Of a stretch of 42,312 nt of DNA, positions 32,779 through 39,791 are shown one piece after another. Origin of the DNA: a virus. The notes beneath the pieces are model-generated. The model worked only from the letters and a program-made list of their open reading frames with translations, did no database searches and had not been told where the DNA came from. The position numbers and the translations under genes were made by a program. The stretch covers positions 1 to 42,312 of the IMG/VR virus record IMGVR_UViG_3300033145_001018; one strand, 5' to 3'. Position 1 is the first letter of the stretch. Each line of letters opens with the position of its first letter.

Positions 32779-33253
32779 ATCTGCAAAAATTTATCCATTA
32801 ATCAAAAAATATCTACATGGCAGAATCGTCGATATCGGATGCGGCGATCAAAAAATAGTGCCACAAGCGATTGGCGTTGATATTAGAAAAACCGATCCAA
32901 TTGATATCTTGATGGATTCAATTGATCGCGTTTATGATCTATATTCCATTGGAACATTGAGACATGCCGACATCGTGTTTGCTTCACATTTCCTTGAACA
33001 CATACTAAGTCCCGAAAAGTTCATTAACGAGTGTCATTTGATCCTGGCAGAGTCAGGAAAGTTAATCTTATATTTGCCATCTGCACAGCATTATGATAAT
33101 CGCAGCAATCCAGAACATTTTCATAGTTTCGAATATGAGGTTTTCATGAGGTGGTTCCATGAATTGTATAAAGACATGTTTGAAATTATCGAGCATGGTC
33201 CACATTATGGGGATGGGTGCTATAGCTTTTATATTGTTGCCATGAAGAAATGA
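32771..33253 (+). CDS. Class I SAM-dependent methyltransferase
   Basis: This 160-residue protein has motif I at 19-26 (IVDIGCGD), motif II AIGVDIRK, and a motif IV-V part DIVFASHFLEHILSPEKFINECHLILAESGKLILYLPS. This matches the small Methyltransf_11-like enzymes found next to glycosyltransferases, which usually methylate sugars. It overlaps the previous gene by eight bases. Confidence 0.85.
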   Translation: MSESAKIYPLIKKYLHGRIVDIGCGDQKIVPQAIGVDIRKTDPIDILMDSIDRVYDLYSIGTLRHADIVFASHFLEHILSPEKFINECHLILAESGKLILYLPSAQHYDNRSNPEHFHSFEYEVFMRWFHELYKDMFEIIEHGPHYGDGCYSFYIVAMKK

Positions 33254-33282
33254 TCATTAACAATAGGTTAAGGGGATGAGAG

Positions 33283-33849
33283 ATGAAAAGCGAGATAATA
33301 GAATTTCACAAATGCGGTGCGTGTGGGATAGTCCACAGAGACAAAGAGAGAGCCGACGATTGTTGTATCTGTATCTATTGCGGCAAACCCAAGGGTCACA
33401 CGATGGGCAACGCTGACTGTGAAGATTGCAGAATGAAGATGTGGGCAAAACGTGACCACGAAAGAATGGAAAAAAGGGAGCTTGTTGAATACGACGGAAC
33501 TCAAGTATTGAACAACGACAGCGATGGTTATTATTTCGATGATGACGACGTGTATTGCTATCTTGAAGATTTGGAGCTTGATGAGATGCCAGAGTTTCTT
33601 ATTGTCTGCACTTCGATGGCGGTAGATATCGACCCTGACGGAATACTTGAGAACGAGATGGAAAGTCATTATGAGGACGCCACTGACCACTTAGTAGACA
33701 TTGATGGGTTTAGAAAGTACATCAATGAATGGTGCAAGAAGCAAACACTTCAGTCATGGATAGGCGGGGGCAAAAAAGTAAGCGTTGCCCAGATTAGGAA
33801 ATTTCTAAAGATGGATGAGCCTACAAATAGAACAAAGAGTAGTAAATGA
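33283..33849 (+). CDS. Hypothetical protein with an N-terminal zinc-finger part
   Basis: This 188-residue protein has three CxxC-type pairs in the first 50 residues: CGAC, CCICIYCGK and CEDC. A histidine-rich basic helix follows (KRDHERMEKREL). The middle is very acidic (YFDDDDVYCYLEDLELDEMPE) and the end is basic with a possible helix-turn-helix (VSVAQIRKFLKMDEP). It looks like a DNA- or protein-binding adaptor. Its stop overlaps the HNH gene. Confidence 0.65.
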   Translation: MKSEIIEFHKCGACGIVHRDKERADDCCICIYCGKPKGHTMGNADCEDCRMKMWAKRDHERMEKRELVEYDGTQVLNNDSDGYYFDDDDVYCYLEDLELDEMPEFLIVCTSMAVDIDPDGILENEMESHYEDATDHLVDIDGFRKYINEWCKKQTLQSWIGGGKKVSVAQIRKFLKMDEPTNRTKSSK

Positions 33850-34373
33850 CATGGAAACCAGTGGAAGGATTTGAGGGACTTTACAAAATCAATCGAGATG
33901 GAACGATAATATCTCTGCCTCGGCATGGAACGAAAGGTGGCCCAATGAAATGGCAGAAGGACGGTCGTGGCTATTGGAATATCAAACTTTTTAAAAACGG
34001 ACGTGGGTATAATCTAAAAATCCATCGACTGAAAATGATCCATTTTTCAAAGAGGCCAGACAATTACAAAGACCTGGAAATAAATCATAAAAATGGAATA
34101 AAGACAGATCTCGATTATGATAATATGGAATGGGCGACACATGGACAGAACCTAAGACATGCATTCACTACGGGGTTAAGAGTGTTGCCCTTTGGTGAAA
34201 ATAACCATAATTCGAAATTAACAGACGAAAAAGTAATTGAAATATTAAGAGAGGTTCGAACGGGGTTAAAATCAGGAAGGCAAATTGCAAGAGAATTTGG
34301 ATTTGCTCAACACACAATACAAAGGATTGCTGCCGGAACAGGATGGAAGCATATAGATAGATCAAAAATATAG
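33846..34373 (+). CDS. HNH homing-type endonuclease (NUMOD4-HNH)
   Basis: This 175-residue protein has the NUMOD4 opening (WKPVEGFEGLYKINRDGTIISLP), an HNH core (IHRLKMIHF, LEINHKNGIKTDLDYDNMEWAT) and a C-terminal repeat plus helix-turn-helix (ENNHNSKLTDEKVIEILREV, SGRQIAREFGFAQHTIQRIAAG). Free-standing HNH enzymes spread by cutting alleles that lack them. It sits inside the glycan cluster and may have arrived with, or moved next to, its neighbours. Confidence 0.92.
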   Translation: MTWKPVEGFEGLYKINRDGTIISLPRHGTKGGPMKWQKDGRGYWNIKLFKNGRGYNLKIHRLKMIHFSKRPDNYKDLEINHKNGIKTDLDYDNMEWATHGQNLRHAFTTGLRVLPFGENNHNSKLTDEKVIEILREVRTGLKSGRQIAREFGFAQHTIQRIAAGTGWKHIDRSKI

Positions 34374-34380
34374 GAGCGTT

Positions 34381-34989
34381 ATGACACTATTAATCACGGG
34401 ACTACCAAGATCTGGAACATCGTTTTTGTTACAAATGATGAATGAAGAATGGAACAATTTCAATCCGAAAATATACACCAATTATCATCTAATCGAACCA
34501 GATGCGGATCTACTCTTTAACCTGAATGAGCCGCAAATATTATCACAGGCATTAAGACATGGAGATCACGCAACGCCGATCATGGATAAAATTAAAGAGC
34601 ATTATTCAGATTGTGAAGGCGAATTATTGTTGAAGTTGCCGCAGATGATAGCATGCAGCGCGGATACTCTGGAAATGAATTTCGAAAAGATAATCATTTG
34701 TTTTCGTCAAAGGGAAGGATGGGAGAAATCCGCTATTGAACATGGCATCGAGGGATATCTTGACGAGCGGCCAGAATGGTTGCCCGATCACGTTAAGACG
34801 GTTGCTGAGATATATAGTTATTTCTGGGCGCGTTGTCATTATATGATGCAAAGACTTTCTAGGATCACGGTCAAATATAATTTTTGTGATGATCAATCGC
34901 TTGATAGCGTTATGAAGTTTTTGGGGTATAATCGTGAAGGCGTGAAGCACTCAGATTTTGAATATTGGAGAGGGTCAAGACATGAATAG
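34381..34989 (+). CDS. Sulfotransferase family protein (PAPS-dependent)
   Basis: This 202-residue protein has the 5'-phosphosulfate loop at 7-14 (GLPRSGTS), the strongest mark of the family. A downstream segment KIIICFRQREGWEKSAIEHG places R109 and S117 where 3'-phosphate-binding Arg and Ser are expected. It would move sulfate from PAPS to a sugar or other hydroxyl. The APS kinase at 36383 makes that donor, so the two probably work together. It has an AGGAG site and 7-bp spacing from the HNH gene. Confidence 0.85.
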   Translation: MTLLITGLPRSGTSFLLQMMNEEWNNFNPKIYTNYHLIEPDADLLFNLNEPQILSQALRHGDHATPIMDKIKEHYSDCEGELLLKLPQMIACSADTLEMNFEKIIICFRQREGWEKSAIEHGIEGYLDERPEWLPDHVKTVAEIYSYFWARCHYMMQRLSRITVKYNFCDDQSLDSVMKFLGYNREGVKHSDFEYWRGSRHE

Positions 34990-35028
34990 CGCGTACGCGC
35001 ATTAACAAGATATTATGAGAGGTAAAAA

Positions 35029-35184
35029 ATGAAAGTAGAAGAATTAGTCAAAGAACTGTCAAAGATGAATCCAAATTCAGAGGTTATAATCCAGCATGAT
35101 GAACATGGTTGGCATGGCACCGATGAAGTCAGGGAAGTAAAAGACGGCAAGGAAGTCATGGTAAGTATCAACTGGCACGAATAA
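35029..35184 (+). CDS. Small acidic hypothetical protein
   Basis: This 51-residue protein (MKVEELVKELSKMNPNSEVIIQHDEHGWHGTDEV...) has AGAGGT upstream of ATG 35029. V.ELV..L....n.eV.i....... belongs to a very common small phage type (often DUF4926/YpjP-like 'L...p.d..V.....' proteins) without known function. The 109-bp gap after it (35185-35293) holds a GC-rich stretch with possible short stems and the ATAACAGG start element, but no gene. Confidence 0.65.
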   Translation: MKVEELVKELSKMNPNSEVIIQHDEHGWHGTDEVREVKDGKEVMVSINWHE

Positions 35185-35276
35185 CAATTCTCTGAGCGAT
35201 CAGGGTTTCTATGATAAACGGGGCCGGTTATTAAGTGAGGTTTTATACTGACACCGAAAGCCGGTCTTTGGCCGCA

Positions 35277-35297
35277 TAACAGGATATTATGCAATGA
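35277..35297 (+). promoter_or_regulatory. Translation-start element, second full copy
   Basis: ATAACAGGATATTATG, then C and AATGA, matches the element overlapping the start of the radical SAM gene (2212-2192, minus strand) over 16 consecutive bases plus AATGA. Here AGGA lies nine bases before the ATG at 35294. Confidence 0.4.
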
Positions 35298-35617
35298 ATG
35301 ACAAAACAGATAGCGAAAAAGATATAATATCAGGTAGAAGTTATTGGCGCGGACACTCTATAATTTGGTTAAAAAATGAGCAAAAATGGGTATTCGAAAA
35401 TGATCACTCAGACATTATGGCAAATGGTGGCGAAATTCGTCCATGTGTTAAATGCGGTAAGATTTTCAATGGTTCAAACAAGGGTAAGCCCGATGCCTGT
35501 ATTGGTACTTTACCTGGCGTTGATAATGCTTGTTGTGGTCATGGCATAATTAGCGATGCTTACATCAGGTTTACAAATGGTGTCGTTATTAAAAATTTTA
35601 CAATAGAGGTTTTATGA
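35294..35617 (+). CDS. Conserved phage zinc-binding protein of unknown function
   Basis: This 107-residue protein has CVKCGKIFNG and KPDACIGTLPGVDNACCGHGIISDAYIRFTNG. The P.pClG.LPGV..aCCGHG....Yi.f.nG pattern is one I associate with many phage and prophage proteins of unknown role. The cysteines suggest a zinc site. It overlaps the next gene by ATGA. Confidence 0.75.
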   Translation: MNDKTDSEKDIISGRSYWRGHSIIWLKNEQKWVFENDHSDIMANGGEIRPCVKCGKIFNGSNKGKPDACIGTLPGVDNACCGHGIISDAYIRFTNGVVIKNFTIEVL

Positions 35618-36390
35618 ATGATTTAACGGGCACAGTCTACATTCACAATGCAATCAAATATGATTTCTGTATTGAAGAATCTATCAGGTCGATTGCTCCG
35701 ATTTGCAAGGAAGTCATTTGCCTTGAATGTGATTCGGATGATGGAACTGATCATCTACTGCTAAGTCTCAAGGATGAGATCCCAAATCTTAGAATTATAT
35801 CAACCAAATGGGATATCGGTATCAAGCATGACAGATTAAGGATGCTCTCAGATATCGCACGGGCCGAAGTGAAAACACCATGGCGAATTCATATTCAAGC
35901 CGATGAGGTATTACACGAAAGTTCTTTTGTACCAATAACCATGGCAATCAATCAAGCCAAAGATATTGACGAGGCTTTTACACTCAGACGCATCAATCTT
36001 TTTGGAAACTTCGATAGCTATATCCCAACTACAATGCCAAAGGCTCCATGTGGAACAGAGATAATAAGGATTGCAAGGTCAACGATTGGATCGATGGGAG
36101 ATGATCAGTCATTAAATGCCAGGATGCTAGATACAAGGTTCAGCAATGAGATAATATTTTTTCATTATTCCTATCTCAGAAAACATAGAGAACTTGTGGA
36201 AAAAAGTATCTATATGCAGACATGGTTTTTCAATAATCCCAATGCTGTAGATAACAGGATTTTGGATGCTAAGAAAAATGGATTTGATCCGTATCTATTT
36301 ATACCAAAGGAAAAACTTTCCAAACTTGATATAACCCATCCTGTCGTAGCTCGGGAATGGGTAAAAGAACGAAGGGGATTGTATGTCTAA
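35614..36390 (+). CDS. Glycosyltransferase, GT2-like
   Basis: This 258-residue protein opens TGTVYIHNAIKYDFCIEESIRSIAPICKEVICLECDSDDGTDHLL, the usual GT2 start with S.DgT, and HIQADEVLHE in place of the D-x-D. The rest, EAFTLRRINLFGNFDSYIP and EIIFFHYSYLRKHRELVEKS, resembles the Glyco_tranf_2_4 type. It overlaps the APS kinase gene by eight bases, so sugar transfer and sulfate activation are expressed together. Confidence 0.82.
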   Translation: MNDLTGTVYIHNAIKYDFCIEESIRSIAPICKEVICLECDSDDGTDHLLLSLKDEIPNLRIISTKWDIGIKHDRLRMLSDIARAEVKTPWRIHIQADEVLHESSFVPITMAINQAKDIDEAFTLRRINLFGNFDSYIPTTMPKAPCGTEIIRIARSTIGSMGDDQSLNARMLDTRFSNEIIFFHYSYLRKHRELVEKSIYMQTWFFNNPNAVDNRILDAKKNGFDPYLFIPKEKLSKLDITHPVVAREWVKERRGLYV

Positions 36391-36892
36391 ATGCATTTGG
36401 TTGACCGGCATTAGTGGAGCAGGAAAAACGACAATCGCAAAAGAATTGATGAAACTATTTGAGGTTGCGCATTTGCTCGATGGTGACGAGGTTAGAAATT
36501 CACCGCTAGGGTTCAATGTCGGATTTGATGAAACATCAAGAATGAATCATATATTGAGAATGGGCCAGGTCGCAAAAATACTAGTTGATCATGATGTCGT
36601 TGCGATATGTGCTTTTGTTTCCCCTGATCGAAAACCAAGGGATGTCGTGCGCAGCATGTTCAAGAAGGGTGATTTTATCGAAGTTCATGTCAATGTCAGA
36701 CGTAGCGACGCAATAAAAAGAGATACCAAGGGTCTTTATAAACAATGTATAAAAGGCGAAATTTCAGATCTGGCAGGATTTGATTATGATTTTGAAAATC
36801 CATTGAATAATGAAATAACCGTGGACACTTCCAAGATGACAGTTAAGCAATGCGTAGACAAAATAGTGGCTTATCTAAAAACACTGAGGTAA
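36383..36892 (+). CDS. cysC: Adenylyl-sulfate (APS) kinase
   Basis: This 169-residue protein would catalyse APS + ATP to PAPS + ADP. P-loop GISGAGKTT is at 9-17, LDGDEVRNS (with D35 and R38) is the APS-binding part, and AFVSPDRKPRD, RRSDAIKRDTKGLYKQCIKGEISDLAGFDYDFENP match the lid and substrate segments of CysC. It is slightly shorter than cellular CysC (near 200), lacking the N-terminal arm. No ATP sulfurylase is present, so APS must come from the host. Its partner is probably the sulfotransferase at 34381. Confidence 0.96.
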   Translation: MSKCIWLTGISGAGKTTIAKELMKLFEVAHLLDGDEVRNSPLGFNVGFDETSRMNHILRMGQVAKILVDHDVVAICAFVSPDRKPRDVVRSMFKKGDFIEVHVNVRRSDAIKRDTKGLYKQCIKGEISDLAGFDYDFENPLNNEITVDTSKMTVKQCVDKIVAYLKTLR

Positions 36893-36895
36893 AAA

Positions 36896-37528
36896 ATGAT
36901 TGATCAATACGAAGCTGAAGACATTCATAAATTCTTTTTTGAGGTACTTCCATCTGTTCAGGGTGCAACCGTAGTAAGCCCAGATAGATTGCTCGTTATT
37001 TATAATATAATCAAAAAGATGAATCAATATAAAGACTCTCTGAAGGTGGTAGAGGTTGGAGTATATAAGGGTGGAACCGCTAAGCTGATGTTAATGGCGG
37101 CAAAAGAATTTGGTGATAATTTTGAATTGCTACTCTTTGATACTTTCGATGGACTGCCTTATCATGATAAAAAAGAGGATCTGCATGTGACAGGTCAATT
37201 TGATGACACATCGTTTGAAGCCGTATCGGAATTTCTAGAAGACTTCACCACTCATGAAATATACAAGGGAGTTTTCCCTGCGTCATGCCCAGAAGATGTA
37301 AAAGGCAAGACCTTTGATTTCGTTCACTTAGATGTCGATATGTATCAAGCCTATAAGGAATCCCTTGATTTTTTTCATTCCAGAATGAATACTGGTAGTA
37401 TGATGCTGTTTGATGATTATGCATTTCCATCATGTCCAGGTGCTAAAAAAGCAATCGACGAATTTTATGCTGACAAAAAACAAAGGGTCATCCAATTGGC
37501 AACGAATCAAGCAATAGTCCATTATTGA
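36896..37528 (+). CDS. TylF-type sugar O-methyltransferase
   Basis: This 210-residue protein has motif I at 51-61 (VVEVGVYKGGT), then LLLFDTFDGLPYHDKKED, KGVFPASCPE, FDFVHLDVDMYQAYKESLDFF and MMLFDDYAFPSCPGAKKAIDEF. These are the hallmarks of macrocin O-methyltransferase-like enzymes, including the acidic residues that bind Mg. Members methylate hydroxyls of deoxysugars in glycans and antibiotics. It ends the glycan cluster, four bases after the APS kinase. Confidence 0.92.
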   Translation: MIDQYEAEDIHKFFFEVLPSVQGATVVSPDRLLVIYNIIKKMNQYKDSLKVVEVGVYKGGTAKLMLMAAKEFGDNFELLLFDTFDGLPYHDKKEDLHVTGQFDDTSFEAVSEFLEDFTTHEIYKGVFPASCPEDVKGKTFDFVHLDVDMYQAYKESLDFFHSRMNTGSMMLFDDYAFPSCPGAKKAIDEFYADKKQRVIQLATNQAIVHY

Positions 37529-37544
37529 CCAAAGCGGAGTGCTG

Positions 37545-37808
37545 ATGAAACAAGTAATTAAGCAAAGCCCATGGATGATAGCATTTTTTAGTTGCTTGGC
37601 GGTGCTCTTTGCCGGTTTTGTTGTCGCTTCCGTTAGGACGGCTATTCAGATTCCGGTGATAAACACGACACTCAAAAGTCATGCAAGGGCCATCAATGCG
37701 CTGGAAGGTCAGAATAATTACACCGAGATCAAAAAAATAGGCATTCGCCTAGATCATCACAAGGAAATATTGATTAATATTCGCCAAGAAATTAAGAATT
37801 TAAAATAA
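37545..37808 (+). CDS. Small membrane-anchored coiled-coil protein
   Basis: This 87-residue protein starts at ATG 37545 (GGAG just upstream). Residues about 10-30 (MIAFFSCLAVLFAGFVVASV) form one transmembrane segment. The rest is a helix with a coiled-coil pattern (INALEGQNNYTEIKKIGIRLDHHKEILINIRQEI). The shape suits an inner-membrane spanin or holin accessory (XhlA-like), but the evidence is topology only. Confidence 0.7.
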   Translation: MKQVIKQSPWMIAFFSCLAVLFAGFVVASVRTAIQIPVINTTLKSHARAINALEGQNNYTEIKKIGIRLDHHKEILINIRQEIKNLK

Positions 37809-37822
37809 TACCATATTATTTG

Positions 37823-37851
37823 TTGACAATTGCAAATGGGATTGATATCTA
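37823..37851 (+). promoter_or_regulatory. Promoter upstream of the structured leader and lysis genes
   Basis: TTGACA (37823-37828), 17 bp, TATCTA (37846-37851), with TTGATATC across the -10 as at 28578. Transcription would start near 37858, giving a 240-base leader before the gene at 38101. Confidence 0.7.
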
Positions 37852-37857
37852 TATTTC

Positions 37858-38090
37858 ACTTAATCTTGAATTGACTCATCAAAGTCAGCGGTCCAAGTAG
37901 CTCTTGGGTTTGTCCGTCCTTGTAAACTATGATTCGGCATTTTTACCATGGACTGTTTGCTAGATATTAAAACGACCCGTGGACATGGAACCACGACAAT
38001 TTGTGGTTAACAGTGGGCGATTCATGACCGCCAGTCATGTGGTCTTTGCGCCTTAAGCGATGACAGCTCGGAAAGACGAGCATCTAAAAA
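37858..38090 (+). ncRNA. Candidate structured leader RNA or small RNA
   Basis: The gap 37809-38100 has no supported gene. Downstream of the promoter lie several stems: CCAAG/CTTGG (37893-37907), CGTGG/CCACG (37978-37995), AACCAC/GTGGTT (37989-38008), CATGA/TCATG (38023-38039) and GCTCG/CGAGC (38066-38081). The second and third share CCAC and cannot form together, which is how a switching leader would look. The last stem lies just before the ATGGAG site of the gene at 38101. No T-run follows any stem. Confidence 0.4.
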
Positions 38091-38100
38091 TGGAGATGAA

Positions 38101-38283
38101 ATGGATTTTTTAGTTATTATCTTATTTGTCGCAGTAGTCGTGTGGTCATGGGTGATAGTTTTTTTTGTTCGCCGGATTAGAGATGTGGAAGAATTAGTTA
38201 TTGAAAATTGGAAAGATCAAAAAGAACTACAACGCCTAAATGAAAAAGAGTTCCAAATGATATGGGACAGGGATAAAAAATGA
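38101..38283 (+). CDS. Small membrane protein
   Basis: This 60-residue protein has a transmembrane segment at residues about 3-23 (FLVIILFVAVVVWSWVIVFFV) followed by basic RRI and an acidic, helical tail. It has an ATGGAG site and overlaps the next gene by ATGA. It may be part of the holin or antiholin set; no family is recognised. Confidence 0.65.
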   Translation: MDFLVIILFVAVVVWSWVIVFFVRRIRDVEELVIENWKDQKELQRLNEKEFQMIWDRDKK

Positions 38284-38672
38284 ATAAAGAAAATATTACA
38301 CAGATTACAAATTATTTAGATAGCCTGGGGCAAAAATTAGGAGTAGGCGCAGATTATATATGGCCACACATCATAGAGCAACAAGTGATTTCTTTCTATA
38401 TTGCTGCTTCTGTTGCTGTCATATGTTTGGCGTTACTCCTTTTTAGTGTGGCGGCATGGTGGAAAGTTACGATAAGAGACATAGATAGCGAAAAAAAGGA
38501 TCGCTGGGGCGGAATATATAGATCAGATATACAAATGTTCTTCGCTGGAAGTATGATAGTAACGGGAGTCATGCTATTTATTGCTCTCATCGCTGTAATC
38601 GCCCACTCACCGGGATATCTAAATCCTGAATATGGAGCATTTAAAGATATTTCAAGGATGACGATCAAATGA
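38280..38672 (+). CDS. Two-span membrane protein, possible holin
   Basis: This 130-residue protein has hydrophobic spans at about 39-60 (ISFYIAASVAVICLALLLFSVAAWW) and 85-108 (MFFAGSMIVTGVMLFIALIAVIAH), with a charged loop (RDIDSEKKDRWGG) between. Size, span number and place shortly before the lysin fit a holin-like role, but there is no sequence match I can name. Confidence 0.6.
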   Translation: MNKENITQITNYLDSLGQKLGVGADYIWPHIIEQQVISFYIAASVAVICLALLLFSVAAWWKVTIRDIDSEKKDRWGGIYRSDIQMFFAGSMIVTGVMLFIALIAVIAHSPGYLNPEYGAFKDISRMTIK

Positions 38673-39184
38673 CTGCAATATATGGTGTTACAATTCCAGA
38701 TTCGATTATGGATGAATTAAAATGTAAATATGGTGATGGTCTTCGTGAGGGTCATATGATTGCATGGCTTTTTGAAAAGGAATTGGCCAGGGGCAATCTT
38801 GCAGAAATGGCATCACATCTCTTGCAGCATATCAGCAGGGATTGCAACTTAACGGAACCGACAATGTTTCCCGTCCGAAAAGATACCACCCAGGATACAT
38901 ACAAGGGTAGCGGAGATGTCGCCGATCTTCCATGTGCTATAATCGATGGCGTTACTTATTCAATATGGAAAGAATCATCAATCCAAAAGCGAATTGATTT
39001 TCTGTTAAATGGTGAGATTACATTAGTAATTTATTGCAAGCCGATACCGCCGGTATCGATAGCAACAGGTGATATATTAATAAAGTCAACAGGAGAAAAC
39101 TATGACAGCCAAGAAGACTGCCAAAAAGAAGACCGTGAAAAAGAAAACAGCAAAGAAAAAGACAATGAAGAAGAAAGTAGTTAA
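38669..39184 (+). CDS. Hypothetical protein whose 3' end overlaps the polylysine gene
   Basis: This 171-residue protein has a compact part MTAIYGVTIPDSIMDELKCKYGDGLREGHMIAWLFEKELARGN and later beta-rich ISIWKESS-like and EITLVIYCKPIPP segments. Its last about 28 residues (SQEDCQKEDREKENSKEKDNEEESS) are the out-of-frame reading of the polylysine gene at 39102, so this acidic tail is probably a by-product of overlap. Function is unknown. Confidence 0.7.
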   Translation: MTAIYGVTIPDSIMDELKCKYGDGLREGHMIAWLFEKELARGNLAEMASHLLQHISRDCNLTEPTMFPVRKDTTQDTYKGSGDVADLPCAIIDGVTYSIWKESSIQKRIDFLLNGEITLVIYCKPIPPVSIATGDILIKSTGENYDSQEDCQKEDREKENSKEKDNEEESS

Positions 39185-39260
39185 AAAGGCAACTAAAAAG
39201 AAAACATCAAAGAAGATATCAAAGAAAAAAGCCAAGAAAACAACAAGTAAAACCAAGTAG
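39102..39260 (+). CDS. Lysine-rich histone H1-like DNA-binding protein
   Basis: This 52-residue protein is built of TAKKK/TVKKK/TSKKI units, and about half its residues are lysine. It starts at ATG 39102 with a strong AGGAG six bases upstream and runs through the end of the 38669 gene in another frame (83 bases shared). Its composition matches the C-terminal arm of bacterial and phage histone H1-like proteins, which bind and condense DNA. A role in DNA compaction, packaging, or binding of a negatively charged surface is plausible. Confidence 0.8.
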   Translation: MTAKKTAKKKTVKKKTAKKKTMKKKVVKKATKKKTSKKISKKKAKKTTSKTK

Positions 39261-39306
39261 TTGCCCACAATTTGCCACGGGGAACAGATTTTTATAAGAT
39301 TAACTC

Positions 39307-39783
39307 ATGAATATCCTGACACTGTTTTTCGTGGCATCTCAATACCTCAATGTCCCTTATCAGTGGGGTGCCAATGGCCCATTCTTTTTCGATTGCAGCT
39401 CGTTTGCAATTACTTCGGCCAATGAATATATAAAAATGATAGGCGGAACAATGGAAATAATGGATATGACCGGTCAAAGATTACACGATAATCTAGTGGG
39501 TCTTGGATTAAGAAGTGGGCCACCGGGAGATGGTGCCTTTTTATTTCATGGAAAATCTATTGATGAAATTATTCACGTTAGGATTTGCGGGCCGAATGGT
39601 ATCTGCATCGAAGCTGGTGGAGCTGGTAGATATACTGCAAAACTGAAGGGTGAAAAATTGCTAGAATATTGCACAAGGAAGGATGCCAGAGTAAGATACA
39701 AGAAATTAACGCATAGGACTGATATTGTTAGTTCTATTCCGTTTGAATACCGCCGTGAGTTTGACGGCAAAATCTTAAAATAG
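39307..39783 (+). CDS. NlpC/P60-like cysteine peptidase, probable endolysin
   Basis: This 158-residue protein has NVPYQWGANGPFFFDCSSF, the NlpC/P60 nucleophile motif with C30. DEIIHVRIC gives H90 and the following GPNGICIEAGGAG the third part, so the core (Cys, His, polar) is complete, and the length is close to a single catalytic domain. It would cut peptide stems of peptidoglycan. There is no signal peptide, so it needs a holin. The ribosome-binding site is weak. Confidence 0.87.
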   Translation: MNILTLFFVASQYLNVPYQWGANGPFFFDCSSFAITSANEYIKMIGGTMEIMDMTGQRLHDNLVGLGLRSGPPGDGAFLFHGKSIDEIIHVRICGPNGICIEAGGAGRYTAKLKGEKLLEYCTRKDARVRYKKLTHRTDIVSSIPFEYRREFDGKILK

Positions 39784-39791
39784 GAGTAATC

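Noticed and set aside
37929-38010. Short ORFs starting at the ATGs near 37929 and 37949 in the leader
   Set aside because: Peptides of 13 and 20 residues without ribosome-binding sites; better explained as part of the structured RNA.
38050-38090. Hammerhead-ribozyme-like string (CGATGA ... GAAA)
   Set aside because: The core should read CTGANGA with a stem between it and GAAA. Here the intervening bases do not pair with each other, and GAAA lies in the loop of the GCTCG/CGAGC stem.
39086-39268. Minus-strand frame rich in Phe and Val opposite the polylysine gene
   Set aside because: It is the complement of AAG/AAA codons (CTT/TTT), so its hydrophobicity is a composition artefact.
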